DNA of 64,000 nt from Arenimonas sp. (GTDB lineage: Bacteria > Pseudomonadota > Alphaproteobacteria > Rhizobiales > Rhizobiaceae): NCBI GenBank assembly GCA_019459145.1, contig JAIBEK010000027.1:1-64000 (forward strand), in the 5' to 3' direction. A model generated the notes under the pieces. The model was given only the letters and a program-made list of their open reading frames with translations. It was not told where the DNA came from and ran no database searches. Shown in pieces: positions 9,203 through 18,404 of this stretch (positions are counted from its first letter, which is position 1; the number at the start of each line of letters is the position of its first letter). Both the position numbers and the translations under genes were made by a program.

Positions 9203-10078
9203 CTAGCTGGCATCCTTCAGGCGCGGATCGATCACGTCACGCAGGCCGTCGCCGATCAGGTTGAGGGCAAGAACGAGCACCAGGATCGCCAGACTCGGAT
9301 AAAGGGCCAGGTGAAATGAGCTCAGGATATTGTCGAAACCTTCACGTACCATGCCGCCCCAGGTCGGGGTCGGCGGAGCAAGGCCGAGGCCGATAAAGGC
9401 AAGTGACGCTTCCGTCCGAACCGCAGTCGCCATCCAGAGAGATGTCATGACCATGATCTCCGGCAAGATCGCCGGAAGAATGTGACCGAAGAGAATACGC
9501 GTATTGGAGAAACCCATTGCATGGCAGGCCTGCACATATTCACGATCACGCTGCGTCAGGACACCGGCACGCGCGATGCGCGCAAAGGCCGGTATCGCCG
9601 TGAACGCAATCGCAATCACGATGTTGGTGAGCGTGGCCCCCATCAGGGCGACGAGTGCAAGTCCCAGTATGAGTGACGGAAATGCCAGGACAACATCCAT
9701 GATCTGCATCAGGATGATGTCGGTCCTGCCGCCGACATAGCCGGCGATCATTCCGATAAACGATCCGATGATCAGCGCCGCCGCGATCGCGAGGAAGCCG
9801 ATGGTCAGCGAATAGCGCGCGCCGTAAAGCAGGCGGGACAGCACATCGCGACCGAACTGGTCGGTGCCGAGCAGATTTTCACCGCTCGGCGGCATCAGGT
9901 AGACGATGATGTTCTGTGCATTGGGATCGTAGGGCGCGATCAGCGGCGCAAAGATCGCGCAAAGGACGAGCGCCACCACAATCACAACCCCGAGCCAGGT
10001 CGAAAAATTCAACCGCCTGAGGATAGCCCATGCGGCTTGCATCCTCGGCGAGGCAGCGCCTGAAATCGGAATGGTCAT
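9203..10078 (-). CDS. ABC importer permease (DppC type)
   Basis: A 291-residue inner-membrane permease. After a short cytoplasmic N-terminus it has about six hydrophobic segments, the DppC-type extracellular stretch GTDQFGRDVLSRLLYGAR, and the ATPase-contacting EAA loop around YVQACHAMGFSNTRILFGHI. The start is set at 10078, where ATGA overlaps the stop of the preceding permease gene and MTIPIS gives a normal short N-terminus. Translation could extend further upstream only in a frame that runs antiparallel to nothing sensible. Confidence 0.92.
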   Translation of the reverse strand: MTIPISGAASPRMQAAWAILRRLNFSTWLGVVIVVALVLCAIFAPLIAPYDPNAQNIIVYLMPPSGENLLGTDQFGRDVLSRLLYGARYSLTIGFLAIAAALIIGSFIGMIAGYVGGRTDIILMQIMDVVLAFPSLILGLALVALMGATLTNIVIAIAFTAIPAFARIARAGVLTQRDREYVQACHAMGFSNTRILFGHILPAILPEIMVMTSLWMATAVRTEASLAFIGLGLAPPTPTWGGMVREGFDNILSSFHLALYPSLAILVLVLALNLIGDGLRDVIDPRLKDAS

Positions 10079-11016
10079 TTGTACTGAACTCGCGGATCGA
10101 GGAAGCCATAGGTGAGATCGGTCAACAGGTTCACCGCCACGACCATGAGCGTGTAGATCACGATCATCCCCTGAAGCAGCGTGTAGTCGCGCTGGGTGAG
10201 AGCATTGAGGATGAGTTTGCCGAGACCCGGTCGCGAGAAGACGATTTCGGTCAGCACCGAATTGCCGATCAGGATGCCCAGATAGAGGCCGACGACGGTG
10301 GTGATGGGAATCATGCAATTGCCGAGCGCATGGCGCCAGACCACCGCATGGGGAGAAGCGCCCTTGGCGCGGGCCGTGCGCACAAAGTCCTGATTGAGGA
10401 CTTCGAGCATCGCCGAGCGCGTAACGCGGGTGATGTAGGCCATCATGATGAGAGCGAGCGAGAGCGTAGGTAACGCCATCTGCCGCAGACGATCCAGCAG
10501 ACCATCTCCTCCCCCGGCACTGATGACCGGAAACCATCGCAGATCGATGGCGAAGACCATCAACAAGATGATTGCCGCCACGAAAGCCGGCAGCGACAGG
10601 CCGATCAGCGATACCAGCCTCAGAACGAAGTCTGCAGAGCGGTTGCGCCGGACCGCCGCCCATACCCCTGCCGGCACGCCAAGCATCAGGCCCAGCAGAA
10701 GCGAGGCAATGGTGAGTTCCATTGTATAGGGAAGAACATTCATGATCTCGGCGGCGATCGACCGGCCGGTGATCATCGAGGTGCCGAGATCGCCCTGCAC
10801 AACACCGGCCATGAACTGCAAATACTGAACGATGACCGGGCGATCCAGCCCCAGTCGATGATGAAGCGCTGCGATGCTCTCGACGCTGGCCTGGTCACCA
10901 AGAATAACCAGAGCGGGGTCACCCGGCAGAACCCGCACGATCAAGAAGACAAGCGTCAGGACGCTGAACAGCGTGAAAAGCGCAAATCCCAATCGTTTTA
11001 CCAGGAATGAAACCAT
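10075..11016 (-). CDS. ABC importer permease (DppB type), first gene of operon
   Basis: A 313-residue permease. The N-terminus MVSFLVKRLG leads into the first membrane helix, followed by the conserved VRVLPGDPAL periplasmic segment and an EAA-type loop at FVRTARAKGASPHAVVWRHAL. The start at 11016 is supported by GGAGAGG just upstream and by typical DppB length. It heads the operon B-C-DF-prpD-binding protein-oxidase, transcribed away from the IclR gene across a 220-base shared control region. Confidence 0.92.
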   Translation of the reverse strand: MVSFLVKRLGFALFTLFSVLTLVFLIVRVLPGDPALVILGDQASVESIAALHHRLGLDRPVIVQYLQFMAGVVQGDLGTSMITGRSIAAEIMNVLPYTMELTIASLLLGLMLGVPAGVWAAVRRNRSADFVLRLVSLIGLSLPAFVAAIILLMVFAIDLRWFPVISAGGGDGLLDRLRQMALPTLSLALIMMAYITRVTRSAMLEVLNQDFVRTARAKGASPHAVVWRHALGNCMIPITTVVGLYLGILIGNSVLTEIVFSRPGLGKLILNALTQRDYTLLQGMIVIYTLMVVAVNLLTDLTYGFLDPRVQYK

Positions 11017-11204
11017 TCGCCTCTCCTCACCAAGAGCGGATTCCAGGAGGAGCACGAGAACAAGCGTTCGGAATGCAGCCGCAAACGACGCATCCGCTCC
11101 TTGAGCACTCCTCCCTCTGCTCAAGTTCTCTTGACCTGACGAATGACAACAAAAAACAACCGAGGAGTCAAACGATTCCTTTTATTGAAATGTTTTTCGG
11201 TTTA

Positions 11205-11223
11205 TGTTCTTATTATTAGAACA
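11205..11223. promoter_or_regulatory. Candidate IclR-type operator palindrome
   Basis: TGTTCT-N7-AGAACA is a perfect 6-bp inverted repeat in the shared region between the divergent permease gene (starts 11016) and the IclR gene (starts about 11237). It lies immediately upstream of the regulator's own start, which fits autoregulation. IclR-family proteins usually bind short palindromes of this sort. The assignment is inferred from position and symmetry only. Confidence 0.45.
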
Positions 11224-11236
11224 CTGGAGAACAGCG

Positions 11237-11995
11237 TTGACACCCAATGCCTCGACCAACGCGGTTCGCGCGCTCGACATCCTCATTCTCCTGGGTGAAG
11301 GCGGTGCGGATGGCCTCGCGCTCGCGGACCTTGCCGAACAGATTGGCGAAGCCAAGCCCGCTGTCCATCGCAGCCTGGTATCGCTCCTACAAAAGGGCTT
11401 CGCCGAACCCGCCGGCCGACACGGGTTTTACAGGCTGGGGCCAACCATACCCATGCTGGCCCGACGGCAGACCCGCATTGAGCCGTTGATACTCAAGTAC
11501 AGGCCCGGCATGGCGGAATTCTCGCGCAAGACCGGCCATGCGGTCTACATGATGGTGCAGGCCGGCGTGGATGCCGTCTGCGCAGAGATGGTCACCCGCT
11601 CCCCCAGCCGACAATTCTCCATGGGCGTGGGTGGCCGGGTACCGATGGGCATTGCGGCAGGTAGTGTTGCCTTGATGTCGATGATGTCCGAGGCCGAATA
11701 TCTCCAACTTCTCGAAACCAACGCACCCCGCTACCTCAATCATCCATCGGTTCAATATGTAGACAAGGCGGTTGTGCTGGGCCAGATCCTCGACGCCCGG
11801 CGCCGCGGCTTTGCGGTCAACATGGGATACTACCTTCCGGGAGAGGGCGGCCTCGGCCTTCCTGTCCGGCGATCCGGCAATTACGAGGTCGATGTCGCGA
11901 TCTCCTTCACCGCCCCGCTCGAAATGATGACCGAGGACTGGTTGCCGAAGGTCATGGACGAGTTGCGCGACTGCCTCGGCGACGCGATCCACTAG
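11237..11995 (+). CDS. IclR family transcriptional regulator
   Basis: A regulator of 252 residues with an N-terminal winged helix (AVRALDILILLGEGGADGL, ADLAEQIGEAKPAVHRSLV as helix-turn-helix) and a C-terminal IclR effector domain (AVYMMVQAGVDAVCAEMV, then GGRVPMGIAAGSVALMS). The start is uncertain. I prefer TTG at 11237 with GGAGA eight bases upstream, because the ATG at 11204 would place the palindromic site inside the coding region. It is divergent from the peptide/opine ABC operon and in tandem with RidA, so it probably controls both. The effector is probably the imported compound or its product. Confidence 0.88.
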   Translation: MTPNASTNAVRALDILILLGEGGADGLALADLAEQIGEAKPAVHRSLVSLLQKGFAEPAGRHGFYRLGPTIPMLARRQTRIEPLILKYRPGMAEFSRKTGHAVYMMVQAGVDAVCAEMVTRSPSRQFSMGVGGRVPMGIAAGSVALMSMMSEAEYLQLLETNAPRYLNHPSVQYVDKAVVLGQILDARRRGFAVNMGYYLPGEGGLGLPVRRSGNYEVDVAISFTAPLEMMTEDWLPKVMDELRDCLGDAIH

Positions 11996-12042
11996 ACGGC
12001 CCGGACAGGGGTCCAGCAACAATAACCAAGGAGAAGTATGGA

Positions 12043-12387
12043 ATGGATATCGAGCGTCAGGATGTGAACCATCGCCGCAGCCGCACGGTGAAGTACAACG
12101 GCATGTGCTTTTTGTCAGGTCAGTTTTCCGATTCCGATGGCGATATTACCCAACAAACCCGGGAAACACTCGCCAAGATTGATGACCTGCTCCAACGGGC
12201 CGGTACGAGCAAGTCGCGGCTGCTCACGGCGCAGATCTGGCTCCGCGACATGGCCGACTTCGCGGATATGAACAAGGTTTGGGATGCCTGGATCGATCCT
12301 GAAAACCCTCCAACGCGCTGCTGTGGTCAGGTGCTGATGGCCGACCCCGACATGCGCATCGAAGTCGTTGTATCGGCGGCTCTTTGA
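12043..12387 (+). CDS. RidA family imine/enamine deaminase
   Basis: A 114-residue YjgF/YER057c/RidA-like protein. It has FLSGQFSDSDGDITQQTRETLAKI, to be read as the typical SGQ and Q-TRE-L-I core, then a central WLRDMADF and the C-terminal NPPTRCCGQV.., where the conserved substrate-binding Arg sits before the Cys. RidA proteins hydrolyse reactive imines or enamines released by PLP or flavin enzymes to oxo acids and ammonia. AAGGAGAAG lies upstream. It follows the IclR gene by 47 bases and is plausibly co-transcribed. The FAD oxidase at 3151-4443 is the obvious imine producer in the same regulon. Confidence 0.88.
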   Translation: MDIERQDVNHRRSRTVKYNGMCFLSGQFSDSDGDITQQTRETLAKIDDLLQRAGTSKSRLLTAQIWLRDMADFADMNKVWDAWIDPENPPTRCCGQVLMADPDMRIEVVVSAAL

Positions 12388-12654
12388 AATGCTCTTCCAT
12401 GCCTTGTTGGATGACGGAGGCTGCAAGTGAGCGGTTCGAGGTGAACTTGCGCATATTTGGACGAATAGCAGAACTCTGGACAAAGGCGACGTCGCGCCAA
12501 GGGGCGCGATCCGACTAAGCCGGGTCCACGCCTTGATCCTGCCCATACCCTTCCCGCCCAGAATTAAGTGCGCATGGCGCGCGAGGATTCACATCCATCA
12601 CGGAAGAAAATGGGTGCATGACCAATTATCATATGACCAATGCGTCGAGATTGA
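12388..12654. other. Gap without recognisable gene
   Basis: This stretch between ridA and the promoter of the next operon holds no open frame with a ribosome-binding site or recognisable product. I see no intrinsic terminator with a T-run. Confidence 0.5.
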
Positions 12655-12698
12655 TTGACAGCGCGCCGTTGTTATCGTCAATTACTGTTGTCAGACAT
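12655..12698 (+). promoter_or_regulatory. Promoter with GntR-type operator, amino acid ABC operon
   Basis: TTGACA (12655-12660), a 17-base spacer and TCAATT (12678-12683) form a plausible housekeeping promoter with a good -35 and a weak -10. Immediately downstream lies TTGTCAGACAT (12688-12698), which is 10/11 identical to the palindrome TTGTCTGACAA near the GntR gene when read on the other strand. Repressor bound here would cover the transcription start. Confidence 0.6.
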
Positions 12699-12746
12699 CT
12701 TACATATATGGGGATCACTGTCTGTCCGCTTAACAGGAGGAATGTC

Positions 12747-13574
12747 ATGAAAAAGTTCATCACCGGTCTGGCCGTCGGCGCTGCCGCCCTCGCCATGACG
12801 ACCGTCGCGCATGCGGGCGCAACTCTCGATCGCGTCATGGAAAAGAAGGCGATGGTCGTGGCCACCAATAGCGGCTGGCCGCCGCAGAGCTATCTCGACG
12901 ACAATAACGAGATGGTCGGCTTCGACATCGACGTGTCGAAGGAGATTGCCAGGCGCCTCGGTGTCGAGGTCAGCTTCGAAACGCCGGACTGGGCGACGCT
13001 GACCGGCGGCCGCTGGCAGGGGCGCTACGACCTCGGCGTTGGTTCGGTGACCCCGACCAAGGCGCGCGCACAGGTGATCGACTTCGTCGGCATCTATTAC
13101 TTCAGCCCTTATGTCTACGTCCTGCACAAGGACAGCACCGCCAAGTCAGTTGAGGACCTCAAGGGCAAGGTCATCGGCGTCGAGACCGCCACCACCTCCG
13201 AAGACTTCATCAACCGCAAGCTCGAGATTGACGCGCCGGGCCTGCCGCCGGTCGAATACAAGCTGGAGCAGGGTGAGGTGCGCACGTTTGCCGATTCCAT
13301 GCTGCCCTTCGACGACCTGCGTCTTGGCGACGGCGTTCGTCTTGATGCGGTGATCGCGCCCGAGCAGACGGGGCTCAACGCCATCAAGAACGGCTATCCG
13401 CTGCGCATCCTCGAGGGTGAATATGCATTCCGCGAACCGCTCGTCGTGATCGCCGAGAAGGTCGATCCGGAATGGACCGCCAAGGTTGGAGGCGTGATCG
13501 AAGAGATGAAGAAGGACGGCACTTTGGCCACCCTCACCACCAAGTGGTACGGCAAGGACTACAGTGCCAACTGA
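12747..13574 (+). CDS. ABC transporter substrate-binding protein, polar amino acid type (SBP_bac_3)
   Basis: A periplasmic receptor of 275 residues. It has a Lys-rich n-region, a hydrophobic core and a cleavage site near VAHAG, then the family hallmarks AMVVATNSGWPPQ, VGFDIDVSKEIARRLG and a later KVIGVETATTSEDF domain. The start at 12747 is supported by AGGAGGAATGTC. It opens an operon of receptor, FAD oxidoreductase, permease, DMT exporter and ATPase. Given the linked deglycase and kinase genes, the ligand may be a fructosyl-amino acid (an Amadori compound) or a related sugar amine. Family membership alone only says polar amino acid-like. Confidence 0.92.
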   Translation: MKKFITGLAVGAAALAMTTVAHAGATLDRVMEKKAMVVATNSGWPPQSYLDDNNEMVGFDIDVSKEIARRLGVEVSFETPDWATLTGGRWQGRYDLGVGSVTPTKARAQVIDFVGIYYFSPYVYVLHKDSTAKSVEDLKGKVIGVETATTSEDFINRKLEIDAPGLPPVEYKLEQGEVRTFADSMLPFDDLRLGDGVRLDAVIAPEQTGLNAIKNGYPLRILEGEYAFREPLVVIAEKVDPEWTAKVGGVIEEMKKDGTLATLTTKWYGKDYSAN

Positions 13575-13626
13575 TCCCACGGACGCGGGGAAGAACCCCG
13601 CGTCCCAACCTGCCCCGGTGCCCCCA

Positions 13627-14907
13627 ATGAATTATCCAGACACCTACTATTCCCGTACGCTCGCGGACAGGCTCGAGCGTCCCGCGCTTTCGGGCCAGAT
13701 CGATTGCGGCACCGTCGTTATCGGCGGCGGTCTCGCGGGCCTGACCACGGCCCTACAGCTCGCCCGCGGCGGGCAAAGGGTCGTGGTGCTTGAGGCAAAG
13801 TCCGTCGGCTTCGGTGCGTCCGGCCGCAATGGCGGATTCGTCAGCGCCGGCTATTCCACTGGCGAGGACCAGATCGCACGCATCAGCGGAACGAAGACAG
13901 CGCACCAGCTTCACCTGATGTCGATCGAAGGCGTCGATTTCGTGCGCGACACCATCGCCCGTCTCGGCATCGCGGGCGTCGATCCGGTGGACGGTATCAC
14001 CAGCGTCATGCGCTATGACGATGGAGACGGCATGCGAGCCTATGCCGAAGAGGCTCGCAGCAAATACGGTCAGGAACTCGATTATCTCGATACGGCGAAG
14101 GTCCGGCAGAACCTGAAGTCAAAGCGCTATTTCCACGGCCTTCGAGACCGGAAGGCGTTTCACATCCATCCGCTCAACTACCTGCGCGGCATCGCCGCCG
14201 AGATCGAAAGGCTGGGCGGAGCGATCTACGAGAACTCACCTGCCCTATCCACCGATCTTTCCTCCGGCAACAAGCAGGTGTGGACCAGCGCGGGGACGGT
14301 GACAGCGCGAACGGTGGTCCTCTCCACCGGCGGATATACCGACGGCCTGAACCCGAGGCTGAAGCGCGCATTCCTCCCGATCGCCACCTATGTGATGGTA
14401 AGCGAAATGGCTCCGGATCTACTTGCCTCGGCGATCAACACCCGCGACGGCATCGGCGACAATCGCCGCGCCGGCGATTATTACCGCCTCGTCGAGGGGG
14501 GCAAGCGCCTGCTCTGGGGCGGTCGAATCACCACCCGCGCCGCCTCGACGGCCGGCATGGTGGAAGAACTGCGCCGGGAAATGACCAATACCTATCCGCA
14601 ACTGCGAGAGCTGAAGACCGAGCTCGCCTGGTCCGGCCTGATGGCCTATGCCCGTCATCTGATGCCCCAGATCGGCGAGATGCAGCCTGGCGTCTGGCAC
14701 TGCACGGCCTTTGGCGGCCACGGCCTCAACACCACGGCCATCGGCGGCAAGGTCGTTGCCGAGGCGATTTTGGGGGAAAGCGACCGCTACCGGCTGTTTG
14801 CACCCTTTGGCCTGGCCTGGGCGGGCGGTGCAGCAGGGCTCGCCGTTGCACAACTCACGTATTGGAAGCTCCAGGCGCAGGACTGGTGGCGCGAACGAGC
14901 GGCCTGA
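13627..14907 (+). CDS. FAD-dependent oxidoreductase (PuuB/amadoriase-like DAO family)
   Basis: A 426-residue DAO-family flavoprotein. It starts NYPDTYYSRTLADR, an N-terminus typical of gamma-glutamylputrescine oxidase-like enzymes, then has the nucleotide motif GGGLAGLTTALQLARGG, the GASGRNGGF motif and a C-terminal FGGHGLNTTAIGGK FAD contact. ATG 13627 has no clear ribosome-binding site. GTG 13564, overlapping the preceding stop and preceded by AAGGA, is a real alternative that adds 21 residues. It could oxidise a secondary amine, including the C-N bond of a fructosyl-amino acid as amadoriase-type enzymes do, or the free amino acid released by the deglycase. The context cannot decide between these. 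Confidence 0.85.
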   Translation: MNYPDTYYSRTLADRLERPALSGQIDCGTVVIGGGLAGLTTALQLARGGQRVVVLEAKSVGFGASGRNGGFVSAGYSTGEDQIARISGTKTAHQLHLMSIEGVDFVRDTIARLGIAGVDPVDGITSVMRYDDGDGMRAYAEEARSKYGQELDYLDTAKVRQNLKSKRYFHGLRDRKAFHIHPLNYLRGIAAEIERLGGAIYENSPALSTDLSSGNKQVWTSAGTVTARTVVLSTGGYTDGLNPRLKRAFLPIATYVMVSEMAPDLLASAINTRDGIGDNRRAGDYYRLVEGGKRLLWGGRITTRAASTAGMVEELRREMTNTYPQLRELKTELAWSGLMAYARHLMPQIGEMQPGVWHCTAFGGHGLNTTAIGGKVVAEAILGESDRYRLFAPFGLAWAGGAAGLAVAQLTYWKLQAQDWWRERAA

Positions 14908-14921
14908 AAGGACATGCCAGA

Positions 14922-15893
14922 ATGATCGGTCGTCTGATCCTTACCTACCCCGAAGCGTCCCGCCGGATCGGCGGCATCCTGATCCTGGCCCTGGTGGCGC
15001 TCGCGCTCTACAGCCTGGGCGTCAGCTCAGCCTGGATGGCCAGACTCGTCCCCGGCATGGCCGATTTTCTCGCCGAAAATCCGGCCGCCGGCCGGGCGCT
15101 GTCCGCCGTGCTGATCGCCATCGTCATCGCAATCAACTGGAAGCTCCTGCACCTTCTGAAGAAAACCTACCAGATCATCGCCGTCTGGCTGGAACTCTTT
15201 GCGCTGCTGATGGCGTTCTTCTACTCGTTCGATCTGTCTTTTGCCTTCATCGCCAAGAAGATCGGCTTTCTGATCAGCCAGGGCGTGACGACGACGCTCT
15301 TCATCTCGGCAATCGCGATCGTCATCGCAACAGCCATCGCGCTCGCCGGCGCCATCGCCAAACTCTCCAGGAACGGCGTAATCTATGGCCTTGCGACCTT
15401 CTACACTTCGCTCTTCCGCGGCCTTCCGCTGCTCATGCAGATCTACATCATCTATCTCGGCCTGCCCCAGGTCGGCTATGTGATCAGCGCTATCCCCGCT
15501 GGCATCCTTGCCCTGTCCTTGTGCTACGGCGCCTACATGACGGAGATTTTCCGCGCCGGGATCCAGAGCATTCACCGCGGCCAGACAGAAGGCGCAACGG
15601 CGCTCGGCCTCACCCCGAGCCAGACCATGGGGCTCGTGATCCTGCCGCAGGCCATGCGCGTCATCATCCCGCCAACGGGCAACCAGTTCATCGCCATGCT
15701 GAAGGATTCCTCGCTTGTCTCGGTGGTCGGCGTCTGGGAGATCATGTATCTCGCCCGCACCCAGGGGCAGACGGAGTTTCGCCATATCGAGATGCTGATC
15801 ACCGCCTCGATGATCTACTGGATCCTGTCGATCGGTCTCGAATTCCTGCAGGCGAGGATCGAGGAACGCTTCGGACGTTTCAATGTCCGCTGA
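14922..15893 (+). CDS. Amino acid ABC transporter permease (HisM/GlnP type)
   Basis: A 323-residue inner-membrane protein. Two or three extra N-terminal hydrophobic segments precede the core. The core begins at VTTTLFISAIAIVIATAIAL, to be read as the family's GxxxTL start, and continues through SLFRGLPLLMQIY, the EAA loop (EGATALGLTPSQTMGLVILPQ) and PPTGNQFIAMLKDSSLVS. The start at 14922 has AAAGGA nine bases upstream. A much longer frame upstream is the shadow of the flavoprotein gene. Only one permease is present, so it probably functions as a homodimer. Confidence 0.9.
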   Translation: MIGRLILTYPEASRRIGGILILALVALALYSLGVSSAWMARLVPGMADFLAENPAAGRALSAVLIAIVIAINWKLLHLLKKTYQIIAVWLELFALLMAFFYSFDLSFAFIAKKIGFLISQGVTTTLFISAIAIVIATAIALAGAIAKLSRNGVIYGLATFYTSLFRGLPLLMQIYIIYLGLPQVGYVISAIPAGILALSLCYGAYMTEIFRAGIQSIHRGQTEGATALGLTPSQTMGLVILPQAMRVIIPPTGNQFIAMLKDSSLVSVVGVWEIMYLARTQGQTEFRHIEMLITASMIYWILSIGLEFLQARIEERFGRFNVR

Positions 15894-16764
15894 GGCATCT
15901 TCGGGCAGGGACACCGTCACTCTCTTGAGCAACCGGCGCGGCGTCCTGCTCATCCTGGCGGCCTTCGCGGTGTTCTCGGGCACGGATGCCCTCGTCAAGC
16001 TGAGCGCAGAACGCATGCCCGCGTCGCAGGTCACCCTTTTCGTGACCATCGCCGCCTTTGTCCTGCTATGCGGCTACGCCCTTGTCACAGGCAGCATTCG
16101 TCGGCTTTTCCCCCGCCAGCCGGGTCTTGCCTTCCTGCGTGCGCTGCTGCTTGCCGGCGACACGCTGCTGATCCACTACGCCTTCGCGCTCCTGCCGCTG
16201 TCGGAAGCCTATCTGCTCGCCTTCCTGACACCGATCCTGGTGGCCGTAATGGCACTGTTCCTGCTTGGCGAACGGCTGTCGCTGGCTGGCTGGGCGGGCG
16301 TCGTCCTCGGGTTTGCCGGCGTGGCGATCGCCCTTCGGCCGGGTGTTGCCCCCCTGAACCTCGGCCACGCGGCTGCCCTCGGTTCGGCGGTTCTGTTTGC
16401 GTTGTCGCTCATCCTGCTGCGAAAGACGAGGGTCGAGGAGAGCGACGAGGCGCTCATGGCGTCGCTGTTCGTCGTCCTGATACCGCTCGCGCTGGCAGCC
16501 TCATTAATCCATCACGGCCTGTCACCGGTGCGACCGCCAGAAGCCGCCCTGATGGCGGCTGGCGGCATGCTGCTTCTCGGCGGCCACGCTCTGTTGATCC
16601 GCGCCTTCCGGATCGCGCAAGCCTCGCTGGTTGCCCCTTTCCAGTACAGCCAGATCATCTGGGGATGCCTCTACGGCGCCCTTCTCTTTGCCGCCCCGAT
16701 CGAAATCCACACCCTGGCCGGAGCCGCTGTCATCATCGTCTCCGGCTGGCTGGTTCTCAAATGA
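15883..16764 (+). CDS. DMT superfamily (EamA) transporter
   Basis: A 293-residue membrane protein with about ten hydrophobic helices in two EamA halves (the first begins [19 protein letters not shown]; the second follows VAIALRPG and includes FQYSQIIWG). EamA proteins commonly export amino acids or metabolites. The gene overlaps the permease gene by 11 bases and sits inside an importer operon. It may therefore export a surplus amino acid moiety freed from the imported compound, or serve as a second uptake route. Confidence 0.82.
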   Translation: MSAEASSGRDTVTLLSNRRGVLLILAAFAVFSGTDALVKLSAERMPASQVTLFVTIAAFVLLCGYALVTGSIRRLFPRQPGLAFLRALLLAGDTLLIHYAFALLPLSEAYLLAFLTPILVAVMALFLLGERLSLAGWAGVVLGFAGVAIALRPGVAPLNLGHAAALGSAVLFALSLILLRKTRVEESDEALMASLFVVLIPLALAASLIHHGLSPVRPPEAALMAAGGMLLLGGHALLIRAFRIAQASLVAPFQYSQIIWGCLYGALLFAAPIEIHTLAGAAVIIVSGWLVLK

Positions 16765-16780
16765 GCTTGAGGAGATATCC

Positions 16781-17533
16781 ATGACCAAACCGGCGGAAAT
16801 GCCCTTAGAGATCATGCTTGAAGCCCTGCACAAGTGGTACGGCACCTTTCATGCCTTGAACGACATCAATCTCGCCATCGACCGCGGCGAGCGTGTGGTG
16901 ATCTGCGGCCCATCCGGTTCGGGCAAGTCGACCTTGATCCGCTGCGTCAATCGGTTGGAAGCCCACCAGGAGGGACGGATCACCGTCGGCGGGGTCGAGC
17001 TCGACGGCGACGAGAAGAAGGCCGACCTCGTCCGCCGCGACGTCGGCATGGTTTTCCAGCAGTTCAATCTCTTTCCGCACCTGACGATCCTCGAGAACTG
17101 CATTCTGGCGCCGATGTGGGTGAAGAAGATGCCGAAAGCCGAGGCCCGCCGGATCGCCATGCACTTTCTCGAACGCGTGCGGATTCCCGAACAGGCGGAC
17201 AAGTATCCGGGTCAGTTGTCGGGCGGTCAACAGCAACGCGTTGCGATCGCGCGGGCCCTGTGCATGAACCCCAAGGTCATGCTGTTCGATGAGCCGACAT
17301 CCGCGCTCGACCCGGAAATGGTCAAGGAAGTGCTCGACACTATGGTATCGCTCGCGACCGAGGGCATGACCATGGTCTGCGTCACGCACGAGATGGGTTT
17401 TGCCCGCGAGGTGGCGAACCGGGTGATCTTCATGGATCGTGGGAGCGTTATCGAGGAGGCACCGCCCGCCGAGTTCTTCGCGCGGCCGCGAACCGAGCGC
17501 GCCGGCCTCTTCCTCAGCCAGCTGCTGCACTGA
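16781..17533 (+). CDS. Amino acid ABC transporter ATPase (GlnQ/HisP type)
   Basis: A 250-residue ATPase with Walker A GPSGSGKS at residues 43-50, the Q-loop [15 protein letters not shown], signature [15 protein letters not shown], Walker [15 protein letters not shown] and switch His in CVTHEMGFA. It starts at 16781 behind GAGGAGA, 16 bases after the DMT gene. It completes the importer with the 12747 receptor and 14922 permease. It converges with the GntR gene across 15 bases. Confidence 0.93.
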   Translation: MTKPAEMPLEIMLEALHKWYGTFHALNDINLAIDRGERVVICGPSGSGKSTLIRCVNRLEAHQEGRITVGGVELDGDEKKADLVRRDVGMVFQQFNLFPHLTILENCILAPMWVKKMPKAEARRIAMHFLERVRIPEQADKYPGQLSGGQQQRVAIARALCMNPKVMLFDEPTSALDPEMVKEVLDTMVSLATEGMTMVCVTHEMGFAREVANRVIFMDRGSVIEEAPPAEFFARPRTERAGLFLSQLLH

Positions 17534-17548
17534 AGCGGACGCCAACCG

Positions 17549-18280
17549 CTACTTGCGCACGAGGCTGAAGGTGAAATGGCTGCCGCGGTGATAGTCGAGC
17601 GCGTAGTTCACCGGCTCGCCGGCCGCGTTGAAGCAGGTCTCGGCAATCAGCAGAGCCGGCCCAAAATCGCGAAGGTCGTGTCGGTGGATCGCCTCGTCCG
17701 GCAGCATGACGGAGGATACGGTCGCGGCCGACATGCGCGGGCGATTGCGGTACTGCTCGAGAAGGTTCAGAAGCGAACCGCTCCAGTCGATGTCGTAGAG
17801 CTTGGTCGGGATGATGGCGCGCGGCACATAGTCGATGCAATAGAGGATCGGCTCGTCTTCGTGCAGCCGCAGCCGCTCGATACGGATCACCCGCGCATCG
17901 GCCTCCAGCCGAAGCTTTTCCGCTACCAGCGCGGGCGGATTCTCCTCGCAGATCGACAGAACCTTGTTCACCGGCTTGTAGCCATAGTGCCTGGCCATGT
18001 CGGTAACGCTTTCGAAGACGGTGATCGGCCGATCCACCTGGACCGCCGACATAGCCGAAACGAAGCGGCCACGGCCGTGCTCAACATAGATGATGTCGTC
18101 CTGCTCGAGCAGTTTCAGCGCTTCCCTGAGAGCCGGGCGCGAAATGTGGAACCGCTGGGTCAGTTGCGCTTCCGTCGGCAGCTTGTCGCCGGGCCGAAGG
18201 CCGTCCTGGCGGATGAGCTCAGCAATCCGGTCGCGCAGCTGGATCACCAGGGTTCGGGAATCACGGATCGGTTCGTCCAA
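17549..18280 (-). CDS. GntR family regulator with UTRA domain (HutC/FrlR type)
   Basis: A 243-residue regulator. The winged helix has LRPGDKLPTEAQLTQRF and ISRPALREALKLLEQDDIIY, with the wing VEHGRGRFV. The C-terminal UTRA domain ends NYALDYHRGSHFTFSL, the HutC subfamily signature. Such repressors usually sense a sugar phosphate, amino sugar or amino acid derivative. The gene lies between the importer operon and the deglycase/kinase genes. Near-identical 11-bp palindromes occur in its own promoter and in those of both flanking transcription units, so it very probably controls the whole cluster. In Bacillus the frl operon has a regulator of this subfamily. Confidence 0.9.
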   Translation of the reverse strand: MDEPIRDSRTLVIQLRDRIAELIRQDGLRPGDKLPTEAQLTQRFHISRPALREALKLLEQDDIIYVEHGRGRFVSAMSAVQVDRPITVFESVTDMARHYGYKPVNKVLSICEENPPALVAEKLRLEADARVIRIERLRLHEDEPILYCIDYVPRAIIPTKLYDIDWSGSLLNLLEQYRNRPRMSAATVSSVMLPDEAIHRHDLRDFGPALLIAETCFNAAGEPVNYALDYHRGSHFTFSLVRK

Positions 18281-18310
18281 GGTAGCCTCGCAATCTGTCT
18301 TGAGCTGTTC

Positions 18311-18321
18311 TTGTCTGACAA
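18311..18321. promoter_or_regulatory. Perfect GntR-type palindrome upstream of the regulator gene
   Basis: TTGTCTGACAA is a perfect odd-centred palindrome (TTGTC-T-GACAA) 31 bases before the GntR start. On the minus strand TTGACC at 18337-18332 could be the -35 element, which places this site in the spacer/-10 region and suggests autorepression. Confidence 0.6.
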
Positions 18322-18404
18322 AGGACGGGAGGTCAAGCGGCCGGCGATGGCGTTACATAGGCGGCCACACGGCACAGAGGGAGTAGAAAGCCCGAGAAAC
18401 CTCA

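Noticed and set aside
14280..14921. N-terminal extension of the amino acid permease gene
   Set aside because: The extra residues are the flavoprotein gene read in another frame. ATG 14922 has a proper ribosome-binding site and gives a normal permease length.
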